Part shown: positions 27,599-36,571 of the stretch, piece by piece
Numbering within the stretch: the stretch's first letter is position 1
Layout of the letters: every line of letters starts with the position of its first letter
NCBI RefSeq assembly: GCF_025452235.1
Contig: NZ_CP104965.1
Span: forward strand, 1,550,001 to 1,614,000
Source: Devosia neptuniae
GTDB taxonomy: Bacteria; Pseudomonadota; Alphaproteobacteria; Rhizobiales; Devosiaceae
Length of the DNA stretch: 64,000 nucleotides
Direction: 5' to 3'
The notes under the pieces: model-generated
What the model saw: the letters and a program-made list of their open reading frames with translations, nothing else
Told to the model about the DNA's origin: nothing
Database searches by the model: none
Made by a program: the position numbers and the translations under genes

Positions 27599-28479
27599 GT
27601 GCAAAAGTCCTCGTCGTCGGGGATGTGATGACCGATATCATCGTGGTGCCCGAGGGGCCCCTTGTCAAAGGCAGCGACAGGCGCGCCACGGTGCGCCATC
27701 GCCCCGGCGGGTCGGGGGCCAATCAGGCGGTGTGGCTGGGCGCCATGGGCGCCGATGTGGTGTTTGCCGCGCGGGTGGGTGCCGATGATCTTGCCCGGCT
27801 TGAGGATTATTTCCGGGGACGGGGCGTTACGCCGGTGCTGGCGGGGGATGCCGATCTGCCCTCGGGCGTATTGGTGACCATGGTCGATCCGGATGGGGAG
27901 CGCAGTTTCCTCACCGACCGGGGGGCCAATCTCAATCTGTCCTCTGATGACCTGCCGGCCACGCTGCTGGACGGGATCGGCATGGTCATGGTGTCGGGCT
28001 ACAGCTTTTTTGCCGAGCGGCCGCGGCTGGCGGTGCAGGGCCTGTTGGCAGAGGCCAAGGCGCGGGGGATTGCGGTGGCGATCGATCCGGCCTCGGAGGG
28101 GTTTCTGGCGGAGGTGGGCGTCGAGCGGTTTATCGAGTGGACCCGTGGCGCTGATTGGCTGTTTGCCAATGAGGATGAGGCCGCGGCGCTGTGCGGGGCG
28201 AGGGGGTTCGAAGCCTGCGTGGTGGCGCTGGGTGCGCATTACCAGCGGGTGGTGCTCAAACGCGGGCGGCATGGCGCGGCGCTGGGCGGGCGCAATGGGG
28301 TGGAACTGACGCTGCCGGCGCGGGTCGTGGAAATGGTGGATTCGACGGGGGCGGGGGACGCCTTTGCGGCCGGGTTCGTGGCGGCGCTGCTGGCGGGAGA
28401 TGACACCGGGCGCGCGATGGGCAAGGCTATCGCGGCAGGGGCTAAAGCGGTGCAGTCCATCGGCGGTCAGCCCAGCTGA
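27595..28479 (+). CDS. psuK: PfkB family sugar kinase, probable pseudouridine kinase
   Basis: This 294-residue kinase has the PfkB signatures 'RHRPGGSGANQAVWLGAMGA' near the N-terminus and 'VDSTGAGDAFAAGFVAALL' (catalytic Asp, anion hole) near the C-terminus. Placed directly after psuG with a 4-bp overlap, it most likely phosphorylates pseudouridine to feed PsuG. Specificity is inferred from context; PfkB kinases cannot be assigned by motif alone. Confidence 0.85.
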   Translation: MSAKVLVVGDVMTDIIVVPEGPLVKGSDRRATVRHRPGGSGANQAVWLGAMGADVVFAARVGADDLARLEDYFRGRGVTPVLAGDADLPSGVLVTMVDPDGERSFLTDRGANLNLSSDDLPATLLDGIGMVMVSGYSFFAERPRLAVQGLLAEAKARGIAVAIDPASEGFLAEVGVERFIEWTRGADWLFANEDEAAALCGARGFEACVVALGAHYQRVVLKRGRHGAALGGRNGVELTLPARVVEMVDSTGAGDAFAAGFVAALLAGDDTGRAMGKAIAAGAKAVQSIGGQPS

Positions 28480-28574
28480 GAACCCGCCTTGTTTGGGTCG
28501 CAATCGGCATGGCAAAACTGTGCATGGGCGCGCCGGGAATTGGCGGCCTGAGGGATTTGAGGAGCTTGAGTTTG

Positions 28575-29078
28575 ATGAAGCGGTTTCTGATCGGGGCGAG
28601 CCTTGCGGGGATGCTGGCGGCGACGCCGGCGCTGGCCGATGGCAAGATCTATGTGCAATTGCCCGATCTATCGGGCATTACCGGCACGGAGGCAGAGGAA
28701 TTTCTGCATCAGGTCGTGCTGGCCAATATCGTCTCGTCCAATTGCGTGGGCTATGAGGTGAGCGAAGAGGATTGGTCGCTGCTGACCGATTCCGCCGACA
28801 TTCTGAGCCATCAGATGGGGCTGACCACCGACGAATATGTCGAGACCTACGAGACCCCGGCCTTCAATGCGCTGGACGAAGCGGGCACTTGCGAAATCGA
28901 GGGCCCGAATGTGGAGCCGATCCTGCAGCGGCTGGTGGAACTGGGCGGCTCGCGCGATCCCCTGCCGGACCAGGAGGCTGCCTATATAGAGTGGCGTGCC
29001 TTGCAGGATTATTGGGATGCGGGCGGGACCGGCATGCCGCCTTCTGCCGGCTCGACGGGCAAAAGCAAAACCAAATGA
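28575..29078 (+). CDS. Secreted protein of unknown function
   Basis: This 167-residue protein has a clear signal peptide ('MKRFLIGASLAGMLAATPAL', cleavage after ALA-D). The mature part is acidic, mostly helical, with two cysteines ('SSNCVGYEV' and 'GTCEIEGP') that could form a disulfide, and a Lys/Ser-rich end. No family was recognised. The start at 28575 sets the signal peptide; an earlier in-frame ATG at 28509 would bury it. It overlaps the DUF1304 gene by ATGA. Confidence 0.75.
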   Translation: MKRFLIGASLAGMLAATPALADGKIYVQLPDLSGITGTEAEEFLHQVVLANIVSSNCVGYEVSEEDWSLLTDSADILSHQMGLTTDEYVETYETPAFNALDEAGTCEIEGPNVEPILQRLVELGGSRDPLPDQEAAYIEWRALQDYWDAGGTGMPPSAGSTGKSKTK

Positions 29079-29437
29079 GTTTTATCGCTCCCATACTCGT
29101 TGCGCTGGTGGCGCTGATCCATATCTACATTCTCGTGCTCGAAATGTTCTTGTGGACCAAGCCGCAGGGTCGCAAGGCCTTTGGCAGCACGGCGGAATTT
29201 GCGGAGCAGACCAAGGTGCTCGCGGCCAATCAGGGGCTGTATAACGGCTTCCTGGCCGCGGGACTGATCTGGGGGCTGTTGCAGCCCGAGCCGGGTTTCG
29301 GCTGGCAGATCCAGCTGTTCTTTTTGGCCTGCGTGGCGGTGGCCGGGCTTTATGGCGCGGTGAGCGTGGGGCCGAAAATTCTACTGGTGCAGACCGTGCC
29401 GGCGGTGCTGGCGATATTGGCTTTGATCTTTTTGTGA
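29075..29437 (+). CDS. DUF1304 family membrane protein
   Basis: This 120-residue integral membrane protein has four hydrophobic helices. It has the DUF1304 pattern 'ILVALVALIHIYILVLEMFLW', then 'NQGLYNGFLAAGLIWGL' and 'VAGLYGAVSVGPKILLVQTVPA'. The function is unknown for the family. Its ATG overlaps the stop of the secreted-protein gene upstream, so the two are co-translated. Confidence 0.88.
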   Translation: MSFIAPILVALVALIHIYILVLEMFLWTKPQGRKAFGSTAEFAEQTKVLAANQGLYNGFLAAGLIWGLLQPEPGFGWQIQLFFLACVAVAGLYGAVSVGPKILLVQTVPAVLAILALIFL

Positions 29438-29493
29438 GGCCGGGGCTGGAATGCCCGACGTTGATTTAAACCATAGCTTAGACTGGATTTTTG

Positions 29494-30237
29494 ATGGCTT
29501 CCGAATTGACTGACTTGCTGCTGGCTGCCCGCCGTTCTGGTGTGGCGGTCGATCCGCTGGACCCGGCCTTGGTGCCGGCCAGTGTCGAGGCGGCCTATGC
29601 GGTGCAGAATGAGATCGTTGCGGCGCTCGGCCCGGTCGGGGCCTGGAAGGTGACGCCCAAGCCGGCTGATGGGCCGTGCTTTGCCGCGCCGATCCTCAAG
29701 TCGGGGGTCTATCAATCGGGGGCGACGCTCAAGGCGGCCGATCTGCCGGGGATCGGCATCGAGGTCGAGGTGGCGGTGACCATCGGCCAGGACCTGCCGG
29801 GCAAGCCGGGCGGCTATGGGCCAGAGGATATCAAGGCGGCGCTGGGCAGCATTCACGTTGCCATCGAAGTGCTGGCGACCCGTTACAAGGATCGCAAGGC
29901 GGTGCCGCAATTGGCAGGCATTGCCGATCTGCAGAGCAGCGGCGCGGTGATCGTCGGCCCGCCGGTGCCGGCTTCGAGCCTGCCCGAATTCGGCCAGCAG
30001 GCCATGGCGCTGGCCTATGACGGGATCGAGACCAAGACCACGGCGGGCAATGCCGATACGGACAATGTGCTGGCGGCGCTCGCCTGGCTGGCCGATCACG
30101 CGGCAGCGCGCGGACTGCCGCTGACGGCGGGAACAGTGGTGATTACCGGCGCGCGGATCGGGCCAGCCGATGTGTCCGCCAAGCTGATCAGCGCCGAAGC
30201 GCCAGGGCTAGGCCGGGTGGCGTTCAACCTGGTCTAG
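29494..30237 (+). CDS. 2-keto-4-pentenoate hydratase-like (MhpD/FAH fold) protein
   Basis: This 247-residue protein has the hydratase/decarboxylase fold of MhpD and 4-oxalocrotonate decarboxylase: 'AYAVQNEIVAALGPVGAWKV', the metal-binding E-x-E in 'GIEVEVAVTIGQDLPG', and 'HVAIEVLATRYKD'. It would hydrate 2-hydroxypenta-2,4-dienoate or a similar enol. There are no meta-cleavage genes nearby, so the pathway is unknown. The ATG at 29494 is preferred to a TTG one codon earlier. Its TAG stop lies inside the left arm of the inverted repeat at 30234-30380. Confidence 0.83.
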   Translation: MASELTDLLLAARRSGVAVDPLDPALVPASVEAAYAVQNEIVAALGPVGAWKVTPKPADGPCFAAPILKSGVYQSGATLKAADLPGIGIEVEVAVTIGQDLPGKPGGYGPEDIKAALGSIHVAIEVLATRYKDRKAVPQLAGIADLQSSGAVIVGPPVPASSLPEFGQQAMALAYDGIETKTTAGNADTDNVLAALAWLADHAAARGLPLTAGTVVITGARIGPADVSAKLISAEAPGLGRVAFNLV

Positions 30238-30380
30238 GGCCAATCGACATTCAGCTGATGCTGGCCTGCAAATGGCGGTTTTCTGCGCTTCCGGTGCTCA
30301 CGTACGCAAAGTACGCTGCGCTCCGGTTCTCAAAAACCGTCATTTTCGTCTCAGCCTGAGTGAATGTCGATTGGCCCTAG
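30234..30380. repeat. Large inverted repeat, family E, long form
   Basis: Perfect 20-bp ends (CTAGGGCCAATCGACATTCA and its complement at 30361-30380) enclose a second stem around GTACGCAAAGTAC. The whole 147 bp separates two convergent genes, and the left end includes the stop codon of the hydratase gene. A short version is at 51430-51481. Confidence 0.88.
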
Positions 30381-30383
30381 GTC

Positions 30384-31151
30384 CTAGCGCGTCTGCAGTC
30401 GCTCGGCGGCGCGGGTAAAGCCTTCGGTGATCACCGCCTTCATGGCGTCGCGAGCCTCTTGCGGCGCGCCGGCGGCGATGGCCTGGGCAATGCGGCGATG
30501 CGAGCGGACGGCGGCTTCGAGTGCGCCGGGCACCATGATAGGCGAGCTGATGGTGAAGGAGGCGGTCAGCGCCAGTTCCACCAAAGCCGAGATGGAGGCC
30601 ATGAAGGGATTGGCCGAGACCAAGGCCACGGCGCGGTGGAATTGCAGATCGTAGCGGGCAAATTCCTCGGGCGTTTCGGCGGTGCCCATCTGGTCAGCCA
30701 GCTCGAGCAGGTCCTGTGCCTGTTCCGGGTTGCGCCGTTCGGCCGCCAGAGCCGCCGCCTCGATTTCGATGCCAATGCGCACTTCGGAGAGACTGCGCAG
30801 GAAGGTGACATCGGGGCCCAGTTCGAAATGCCAGGCCAGCACATCGCTATCGAACAGGTTCCAGCGGCCGCGCGGCAGCACGCGGGTGCCGATGCGGGCG
30901 CGGGCCTCGATCATGCCCTTGGCGGCAAGGCTCTTGAGCGCTTCGCGCAGCACAGTGCGGGAGACGCCAAATTCGGCGAGCAATTCGCTGTCGGCAGGCA
31001 GGATGGAGCCTTCGGCATAGCGGCCCGAGACGATGGCGAGGCCCAGCCGCCACATCACATCGGAATGCAGATTGCGCGAGGGCCGGCGGCCGGACAGGGC
31101 GGCGATCAATTCGCCCGAATGCCGCGCCACGCTCGCATTGCTGTCTTTCAC
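30384..31151 (-). CDS. FadR/GntR family transcriptional regulator (FCD domain)
   Basis: This 255-residue regulator has a GntR winged helix ('LHSDVMWRLGLAIVSGRYAE', 'ELLAEFGVSRTVLREALKSL', 'ARARIGTRVLPRGRW') and an all-helical FCD effector domain with the metal-site histidine region 'RYDLQFHRAVALVSANPF' and 'SHRRIAQAI'. The GTG start at 31151 gives the normal length; the same frame is open far upstream only because it runs antisense through the peptidase gene. FCD regulators usually sense sugar acids or carboxylates. It is divergent from the M20 peptidase, which it may control. Confidence 0.88.
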   Translation of the reverse strand: MKDSNASVARHSGELIAALSGRRPSRNLHSDVMWRLGLAIVSGRYAEGSILPADSELLAEFGVSRTVLREALKSLAAKGMIEARARIGTRVLPRGRWNLFDSDVLAWHFELGPDVTFLRSLSEVRIGIEIEAAALAAERRNPEQAQDLLELADQMGTAETPEEFARYDLQFHRAVALVSANPFMASISALVELALTASFTISSPIMVPGALEAAVRSHRRIAQAIAAGAPQEARDAMKAVITEGFTRAAERLQTR

Positions 31152-31301
31152 CGCAAAGGTCTCCCAGACCCGTTCTGGGCCAGGAGGCCAAACTAGTCGG
31201 GGCGCATTAGTAGTACAATAGCAGCAGCGGCGATGAGGGTGGACAGAAGCGGGGCGGCTGCGCCATGGTCGCGCCCGAATCTTTTCGATCGGAATATTGC
31301 C

Positions 31302-32702
31302 ATGACCAGCCAAGCCAGCCTCGACGCCGTTCTCGCCCAGGTGGATGCCGGGCTCGATGAGAGCCTGGAACGGCTCAAGGCGCTGCTGCGCATCAAGTCG
31401 ATTTCCACCGATCCGGCCTTTGCGGCCGAGTGCCAGCGGGCGGCCGATTGGATCGTGGGGGAATTGAGCGGGCTGGGCTTTGACGCGGCCGCGCGGCCGA
31501 CGCCGGGGCATCCCGTAGTGGTGGCACATGGGCCGGCGACCGAAGGCCCCCATGTGCTGTTTTACGCCCATTATGACGTGCAGCCGGTCGATCCGCTGAA
31601 CCTCTGGCATACCGATCCGTTCGAGCCGGTGTTGAAAGACGACGGCCAGGGCCGCAAGATCATCGTGGCGCGCGGCGCTTCGGACGACAAGGGCCAGATG
31701 ATGACCTTTATCGAAGCCTGCCGCGCCTGGAAGGCGGTGACCGGCAGCCTGCCGGTGCAGGTCTCGCTCATGCTCGAAGGCGAGGAAGAAAGCGGCGGCA
31801 AGAACCTGCCGCCCTTTATGGAGGCCAACAAGGCCGAGCTGGGCGCTGCCGACATCGCGCTGGTTTGCGACACCGATATGTGGGACCGCCAGACGCCCTC
31901 GATTACCACCATGCTGCGGGGGCTGGTGGCCGACGAGGTAGAAATCACCTGCGCCAACAAGGACCTGCATTCGGGCATGTTCGGCAATGCGGCGCGCAAT
32001 CCCAATCAGGTACTGGCCGAAATTATCGCGAGCCTCCGCGCCCCCGACGGCAGCGTGACCCTGCCGGGCTTTTATGACGACGTAGCCGAGATTTCCCCGG
32101 AATTGCGGGCGCAGTGGGACGGGCTGGGTTTTGACGAAAAGGCGTTTCTGGGCGAGGCGGGCCTATCGCTCAAGGCAGGCGAACAGAACCGCAGCGTGCT
32201 CGAAATGCTGTGGTCGCGGCCGACCTGCGAAATCAACGGCATGATCGGGGGCTATACCGGGGACGGCTTCAAGACCGTGATCCCTGCCAAGGCCAGCGCC
32301 AAGATTTCGTTCCGCCTGGTTTCGAACATGGACCCGGCCAAAATCCGCGCCGCCTTCCGCAAGCATGTGGAGGAGCGTGTGCCCGCCGATTGCTCGGTCA
32401 AATTCACCCCGCATGGCGGCTCGCCGGCCATCACCGTGCCGGCCGACGGCAAATATCTGCAGCAGGCGCTGACGGCGCTCTCGGGCGAATGGGACAAGCC
32501 GGCGGTGATCACCGGCGCAGGCGGTTCAATTCCGGTAGCAGGCGATTTCAAGAAGATTCTCGGCCTCGATACCCTGCTGATCGGCTTCGCCCATGTGGAC
32601 GACGCGATCCACTCGCCGAACGAGAAATATGATCTCGAAAGCTTCCACCGCGGCATTCGCGCCTGGGTGCGGGTGCTGGCGGGATTTGCGGCGGGGAAGT
32701 AG
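31302..32702 (+). CDS. M20 family metallopeptidase (dipeptidase/ArgE-DapE type)
   Basis: This 466-residue zinc exopeptidase has metal and catalytic motifs in order: 'VLFYAHYDVQPVDPLNLWH' (His, Asp), 'ARGASDDKGQMMTFIEA' (bridging Asp), 'LEGEEESGGKNLPPF' (catalytic Glu pair), 'LVCDTDMWDR' and a C-terminal His in 'FAHVDDAIHSPNEKYDL'. A dimerisation lid domain lies between about residues 205 and 345. Length and motifs match the dipeptidase branch. The start at 31302 is preferred; 23 upstream in-frame residues look non-coding. Confidence 0.92.
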   Translation: MTSQASLDAVLAQVDAGLDESLERLKALLRIKSISTDPAFAAECQRAADWIVGELSGLGFDAAARPTPGHPVVVAHGPATEGPHVLFYAHYDVQPVDPLNLWHTDPFEPVLKDDGQGRKIIVARGASDDKGQMMTFIEACRAWKAVTGSLPVQVSLMLEGEEESGGKNLPPFMEANKAELGAADIALVCDTDMWDRQTPSITTMLRGLVADEVEITCANKDLHSGMFGNAARNPNQVLAEIIASLRAPDGSVTLPGFYDDVAEISPELRAQWDGLGFDEKAFLGEAGLSLKAGEQNRSVLEMLWSRPTCEINGMIGGYTGDGFKTVIPAKASAKISFRLVSNMDPAKIRAAFRKHVEERVPADCSVKFTPHGGSPAITVPADGKYLQQALTALSGEWDKPAVITGAGGSIPVAGDFKKILGLDTLLIGFAHVDDAIHSPNEKYDLESFHRGIRAWVRVLAGFAAGK

Positions 32703-32726
32703 GGCTGCCCCGCCAAGGCTCCGGGT

Positions 32727-33455
32727 TTAAATCAGGTTGTGGCCGCCATCGACGCGCAGGGTTTCGCCCGTCGTGACGTTGCTTTGCATGAGGTAGATAT
32801 AGGCGGCGGCGACGTCTGCGGCAGTGGGGATTTTTCGCGCCGGCAGGCGGGCGGCCATATCGGCGAAATATCCGGCTTTGGCGTCGCCCAGGATGTCCCA
32901 CATCGGGGTATCGACCCAGCCGGGCGACACGACATTGACCCGGGTGGGCGCCAGCTCGAGCGCCAGGGCGCGGGCGAAATAGCTGAAGGAGCCGGCAATG
33001 GCGGAGACTACCGAGCCGCCGGGAACAGGTGGCTTATCCTTGTTGATCCCCGAGGTGAAGGTGATGGAGCCGCCGGGGCGCAGGCCCTGCACCGCGTATT
33101 TGGCAAGTATGATGGCGCCGATCAGCTTGTTGTCGACAAAGGCGCGCATGCCCGCCATGTCGGTTTGGCCGATGGGATCGCCGGGTGGCAAGGTTCCGGC
33201 GGTCGATACGAGGTGATCGAAAGCACCGACCTCCTCGAACAGACGGGCAATGTCGGCTTCCGCCGTCATGTCGGCGGCAATGGCCTTGACGCGGTCGCCG
33301 CCATTGAGGCTGCGTTGGGCGGCCTGCAGTTTGTCGGCCGAGCGGGCGGTGATCACGATATTGGCGCCGCTGTCGAGCGCGGCCCGGGCAATGCCCAGGC
33401 CAATGCCCGAGCTGCCGCCGACGATGATGATGGTCTGGTTCACGAGCGTTTCCAT
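32727..33455 (-). CDS. SDR family protein lacking the canonical YxxxK pair
   Basis: This 242-residue Rossmann protein has an intact cofactor site 'IIVGGSSGIGLGIARAALDS', an NAG-equivalent region 'STAGTLPPGDPIGQTD' and the end 'RVNVVSPGWVDTPMWDIL'. Where classical SDRs have Tyr-x-x-x-Lys, alignment from 'LALELAP' backwards gives 'GGSVVSAIAGSF', with Val and Ala at the catalytic positions. It may be a non-classical SDR clade or a non-catalytic binding protein. It shares its strand with a VOC gene upstream (35 bp gap). Confidence 0.86.
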   Translation of the reverse strand: METLVNQTIIIVGGSSGIGLGIARAALDSGANIVITARSADKLQAAQRSLNGGDRVKAIAADMTAEADIARLFEEVGAFDHLVSTAGTLPPGDPIGQTDMAGMRAFVDNKLIGAIILAKYAVQGLRPGGSITFTSGINKDKPPVPGGSVVSAIAGSFSYFARALALELAPTRVNVVSPGWVDTPMWDILGDAKAGYFADMAARLPARKIPTAADVAAAYIYLMQSNVTTGETLRVDGGHNLI

Positions 33456-33490
33456 GGAAGGCTCCTTGTCAAAATTGGGGATTTCGGGGA

Positions 33491-33976
33491 TCAGGCCTGA
33501 CCGGCATAGGCGGCTTCGAGATCGGCGATGATGATCTTGTGCATGCCGTACATGGCCTGGCGAACCCGGTCGGCTTTAGCGCGATCGGGATCGGAACTGA
33601 GCCGCGGCAGAGCTTCGGGAATGACCTGCCAATAGACGCCGAACTTGTCGGTGAGCCAGCCGCAGGGTTGCTCGCGCCCACCGCCGGCGGTGAGTGCCTG
33701 GTAGTAATAGTCGGTCTCGGCCTGGTCCTGGGTCTCGATGTGAAGCGAGAGCCTGGTGTTGAAGGGCGGCTGCGGCCCGGCATTGAGCGCGGTCAGATGC
33801 AGGCCTTCCAGCTCGAAATCGAAAGTGGCGTGAGGCACCGTCTGGTTGGTTCCCGCTACCCAATCGGTGAGTTCGGTGGTGTGCAGCGCCTTGCTGTTCT
33901 TGAACACCGAAAGATAGAAATCACGCGCCTGCTGTGCGTCGGTGTTGAACCAGAGGAAGGGATGGATCGTCGCCAT
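33491..33976 (-). CDS. VOC family protein, 3-demethylubiquinone-9 3-methyltransferase-like
   Basis: This 161-residue protein is of the PhnB/'3-dmu-9_3-mt' type: 'TIHPFLWFNTDAQQARDFYL', 'HATFDFELEGLHLTALNAGP', 'CGWLTDKFGVYWQVIPEAL'. Despite the Pfam-type name, such proteins are not proven methyltransferases. The start 'MATIHPFLWF' is clear; upstream in-frame codons are intergenic. It probably shares a transcript with the SDR gene downstream. Confidence 0.87.
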   Translation of the reverse strand: MATIHPFLWFNTDAQQARDFYLSVFKNSKALHTTELTDWVAGTNQTVPHATFDFELEGLHLTALNAGPQPPFNTRLSLHIETQDQAETDYYYQALTAGGGREQPCGWLTDKFGVYWQVIPEALPRLSSDPDRAKADRVRQAMYGMHKIIIADLEAAYAGQA

Positions 33977-34041
33977 ATTCGTTCTCCATTTGGTGTGTGG
34001 CACGGCCCTGCGGCGATCCGAGGGCGCCGTGGACTGGGGGC

Positions 34042-34230
34042 TCAGCGATAGTCGGAGGGGCGATAGGCCGAGCCGTCCCAATCGCGTTCGAAGCCCATGT
34101 CGGCGAGTTCGTGATTGGAAAAGCGGGCAAATACCCGCTCGGTCTGGCGCCGGCTGCGCGCAGCCCGGATACGGCCGCTCATGCCGGCCAGGACGTGGGT
34201 GACGGACGCAAATGCATGTTTGGTGCTCAT
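34042..34230 (-). CDS. DUF1127 small protein
   Basis: This 62-residue basic protein ends with the DUF1127 motif 'FSNHELADMGFERDW' preceded by an Arg-rich stretch 'GRIRAARSRRQTERVF'. In related Rhizobiales, proteins of this family bind RNA or affect phosphate and other small-RNA regulation; the role here is unknown. The start at 34230 follows GGAGA. It is divergent from the LysR gene. Confidence 0.82.
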   Translation of the reverse strand: MSTKHAFASVTHVLAGMSGRIRAARSRRQTERVFARFSNHELADMGFERDWDGSAYRPSDYR

Positions 34231-34386
34231 GATCGTCTCTCCTTTGATCTCAAAAATGGCCTTGTGGCCGATGTAAGCAAGAGCAACAGTCACATCAGTT
34301 TGCTGGTGCAAGGTGGTGAATGACTGGCTACGACCCAGAGAATGGCGCTTTCTGGCCTGGACGACAAACGAGTTATCGGCGACAAT

Positions 34387-34405
34387 CTGTGAGTAGAACT
34401 CACAG
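34387..34405. promoter_or_regulatory. Perfect inverted repeat just before the LysR gene
   Basis: Perfect 8-bp arms CTGTGAGT-aga-ACTCACAG end 15 bp before the LysR start. The position and T-N11-A-like symmetry suit an autoregulatory operator or a 5'-leader hairpin. The function is inferred from symmetry only. Confidence 0.45.
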
Positions 34406-34420
34406 GTTGAGGAGATGTAC

Positions 34421-35308
34421 ATGGCGCGGAAATTGCCGCTGCTCACGGCCCTGCCGAGCTTTGAGGCGGCGGCGCGGCTGCTGAGTTTTTCCAAGGCCGC
34501 GGATGAGCTGCATGTCACCCATGGCGCGATCAGCCGGGCGATCAAGAATCTGGAGGACCAGCTGGGCGTGCAGCTTTTCGAGCGCGGGACGCGATCAGTG
34601 AGCCTGACGGCAGTGGGTGAGCCCTATGCGCGGGCCGTGCGCGAGACGCTGGAGCAATTGGCGGCCGCCACCGCTGCGGCGACGGCGCGCTATTCGAGCC
34701 CGACCTTGAATGTGAGCACCTCGGACGGCTTTGCCGGGCGGTGGCTGGTGCCGCGCCTCTACCGTTTTCACCGCGCGCATGGCGATATCGATGTGCGGGT
34801 TTCAACCAGCGGCAAGCTGACCAATTTTCTGGGAGACGGGATCGATGTGGCCATCCGTTATGGTGGCGGCAATTATCCGGGCCTGACGGCGGAATTTCTC
34901 ACCGGCGAGGAGGTGTTCCCCGTATGCAGCCCAAAGCTGCTCGAGGGCCCGCACCCGCTCCGCACGCCGGATGATCTCAAGCACCACACGCTGATCCATG
35001 ACAGCTTCCCGATCGATTGGGCGCGTTGGCTCAGCAGTGCAGGGGTAGAGGGCGTCGACCCGCATGGCGGGATCGCCTTTGACTCCGCCACCTTTGCCAT
35101 GGAATCTGCCGCACAGGGGGAGGGGGTAGTGTTGGGGCGAACCATGCTGGTCGCCGCCGACCTCGCCGCCGGCCGGCTGGTACGCCCCTTCGCGCACGCC
35201 CTCAAGTCGCCCTCCAGCTTCTATCTGGTCCACCCACCCGCCGCGATCCGCCAGCCCAAAGTCCGCGCATTCCGCGACTGGCTGCTGGCAGAGGTCAAAC
35301 AGGGATAA
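34421..35308 (+). CDS. LysR family transcriptional regulator (GcvA-like)
   Basis: This 295-residue regulator has an N-terminal winged helix ('[20 protein letters not shown]', '[20 protein letters not shown]', '[14 protein letters not shown]') and a substrate-binding domain from about residue 90. The pattern resembles the GcvA/AmpR subgroup. The ATG at 34421 lies 7 bp after TGAGGAG; another ATG two codons earlier is possible. The divergent neighbour is the DUF1127 gene. A perfect palindrome lies directly upstream (34387-34405). The effector is unknown. Confidence 0.9.
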   Translation: MARKLPLLTALPSFEAAARLLSFSKAADELHVTHGAISRAIKNLEDQLGVQLFERGTRSVSLTAVGEPYARAVRETLEQLAAATAAATARYSSPTLNVSTSDGFAGRWLVPRLYRFHRAHGDIDVRVSTSGKLTNFLGDGIDVAIRYGGGNYPGLTAEFLTGEEVFPVCSPKLLEGPHPLRTPDDLKHHTLIHDSFPIDWARWLSSAGVEGVDPHGGIAFDSATFAMESAAQGEGVVLGRTMLVAADLAAGRLVRPFAHALKSPSSFYLVHPPAAIRQPKVRAFRDWLLAEVKQG

Positions 35309-35356
35309 GGGGAGGGCTGGGCTGAGTGCGCACCAGTGGCGCTGCAAGGGCCGGAA

Positions 35357-35432
<76 letters not shown>

Positions 35433-35488
35433 GTTCCGACCCCGTGTTGATAGGACAATATTCGGGGTTTGGGCAAGGGGTGGTTTGG

Positions 35489-36502
35489 CTAAACCAGCCC
35501 GTGCTCCACCAGGCTTTTGCCGGTGGCGATGGCGGCTTGCTGTACGCCGATCAGCGGGCGGCCGAGGCGGGTGGGGGCGCGGTGGGCGTTGAAGCGCTTG
35601 GGACTGCCCAGTTCGGAGACATTGTCGCCGATGTCGCGGTTGAAGAGGCCGACAATTCGCACCAGCCAATCGGGCAGGGTGCGGGTTGGAATGCGGCGGT
35701 TGGGGAAGGCGGGTTTGAGCAATTGGCCGAGTTGAGCCATGGAGACGGTTTCCACGGCTGCGACGCAGCGCTGGCCGCCGGCAGCCGGGTCGGTCATGGC
35801 GGCGACGTGGAGGGCGGCGACGTCGCGGACATCGACAATGGCGATGGAAATGGCCGGCACGGCGGGCAATTTACCGTCGAGCAGGAGCTGCACCATCACG
35901 GCGGAGGTGCCGGGATCTTCGTCGAGCAGGGGGCCAAGGATGGCGGCGGGATTGATGACGGCCAGGTCATCGTGCCGCCCGGTGGCGTCGACCAACGACC
36001 AGGCCTCGCGCTCGGCCAGGGTCTTGGAGCGCGGATAGGCGGGGGTTTGCGGGCTATCGAGATTGGTCCAATCGGCCTCGGTCAGCAGGCGATCGTAATT
36101 GGCGTGACCATATTGCATGGCGGCGATGGAGGAGGTGAGCACAATGCGCTCGACATTGGCAGCGAGCGCGGCGGTGATCGCGCGGCGCGTGCCTTCGACG
36201 GCGGGGCGGATCAGATCATCGGGGTCTTTGGGGGTGCGCAGCACGAAGGGGGAGGCGGTATGTTGCAGATAGCGGCAATCGGCCATGGCCGCGTCCCAGC
36301 CATCGTCCTTCAGCAGGTCGAGGGCGACGAATTCGAGCCTGGTGATATCAGCACCGGCCTTCAGCAGCGTCTGGCGCACCTTGTCGGCCTTGTCTAGACT
36401 GCGCACGCTGCCGCGCACCGTATAGCCGGCGGCGAGCAATTGCATGGCGATATGGCCGCCCAGAAATCCGGATATGCCAGTCAGAAGGACGCGGTCGGAC
36501 AT
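35489..36502 (-). CDS. NAD-dependent epimerase/dihydroflavonol reductase-like extended SDR
   Basis: This 337-residue extended SDR has the nucleotide site 'VLLTGISGFLGGHIAMQLLA' (G-x2-G-x2-G), 'VALDLLKDDGWDAAM' and the catalytic 'YPRSKTLAEREAW' (Y-x3-K). The Ser site is 'VLTSSIAAMQYG'. It is of the cinnamoyl-CoA/aldehyde reductase type. It is divergently transcribed from a TetR gene, and a strong inverted repeat sits in the 70-bp gap, so it is probably the TetR target. The substrate is likely an aldehyde or ketone (inference). Confidence 0.9.
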   Translation of the reverse strand: MSDRVLLTGISGFLGGHIAMQLLAAGYTVRGSVRSLDKADKVRQTLLKAGADITRLEFVALDLLKDDGWDAAMADCRYLQHTASPFVLRTPKDPDDLIRPAVEGTRRAITAALAANVERIVLTSSIAAMQYGHANYDRLLTEADWTNLDSPQTPAYPRSKTLAEREAWSLVDATGRHDDLAVINPAAILGPLLDEDPGTSAVMVQLLLDGKLPAVPAISIAIVDVRDVAALHVAAMTDPAAGGQRCVAAVETVSMAQLGQLLKPAFPNRRIPTRTLPDWLVRIVGLFNRDIGDNVSELGSPKRFNAHRAPTRLGRPLIGVQQAAIATGKSLVEHGLV

Positions 36503-36518
36503 TGATTTTCTCCAATAG

Positions 36519-36550
36519 AATTGAACGAAAGATATGGTAATCGTTCAATT
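36519..36550. promoter_or_regulatory. Probable TetR operator between SDR and tetR genes
   Basis: Perfect 10-bp arms AATTGAACGA and TCGTTCAATT, separated by 12 bp, lie in the divergent gap. An extra half-site CGTTCAAG follows at 36551-36558. The site covers the region where both promoters should lie, so the adjacent TetR protein probably represses both genes. Confidence 0.72.
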
Positions 36551-36571
36551 CGTTCAAGTGTGGACCGCAAA

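Noticed and set aside
31152..31970. N-terminal extension of the FadR-type regulator frame
   Set aside because: This part is antisense to the well-supported M20 peptidase, and the family length is reached from the GTG at 31151.
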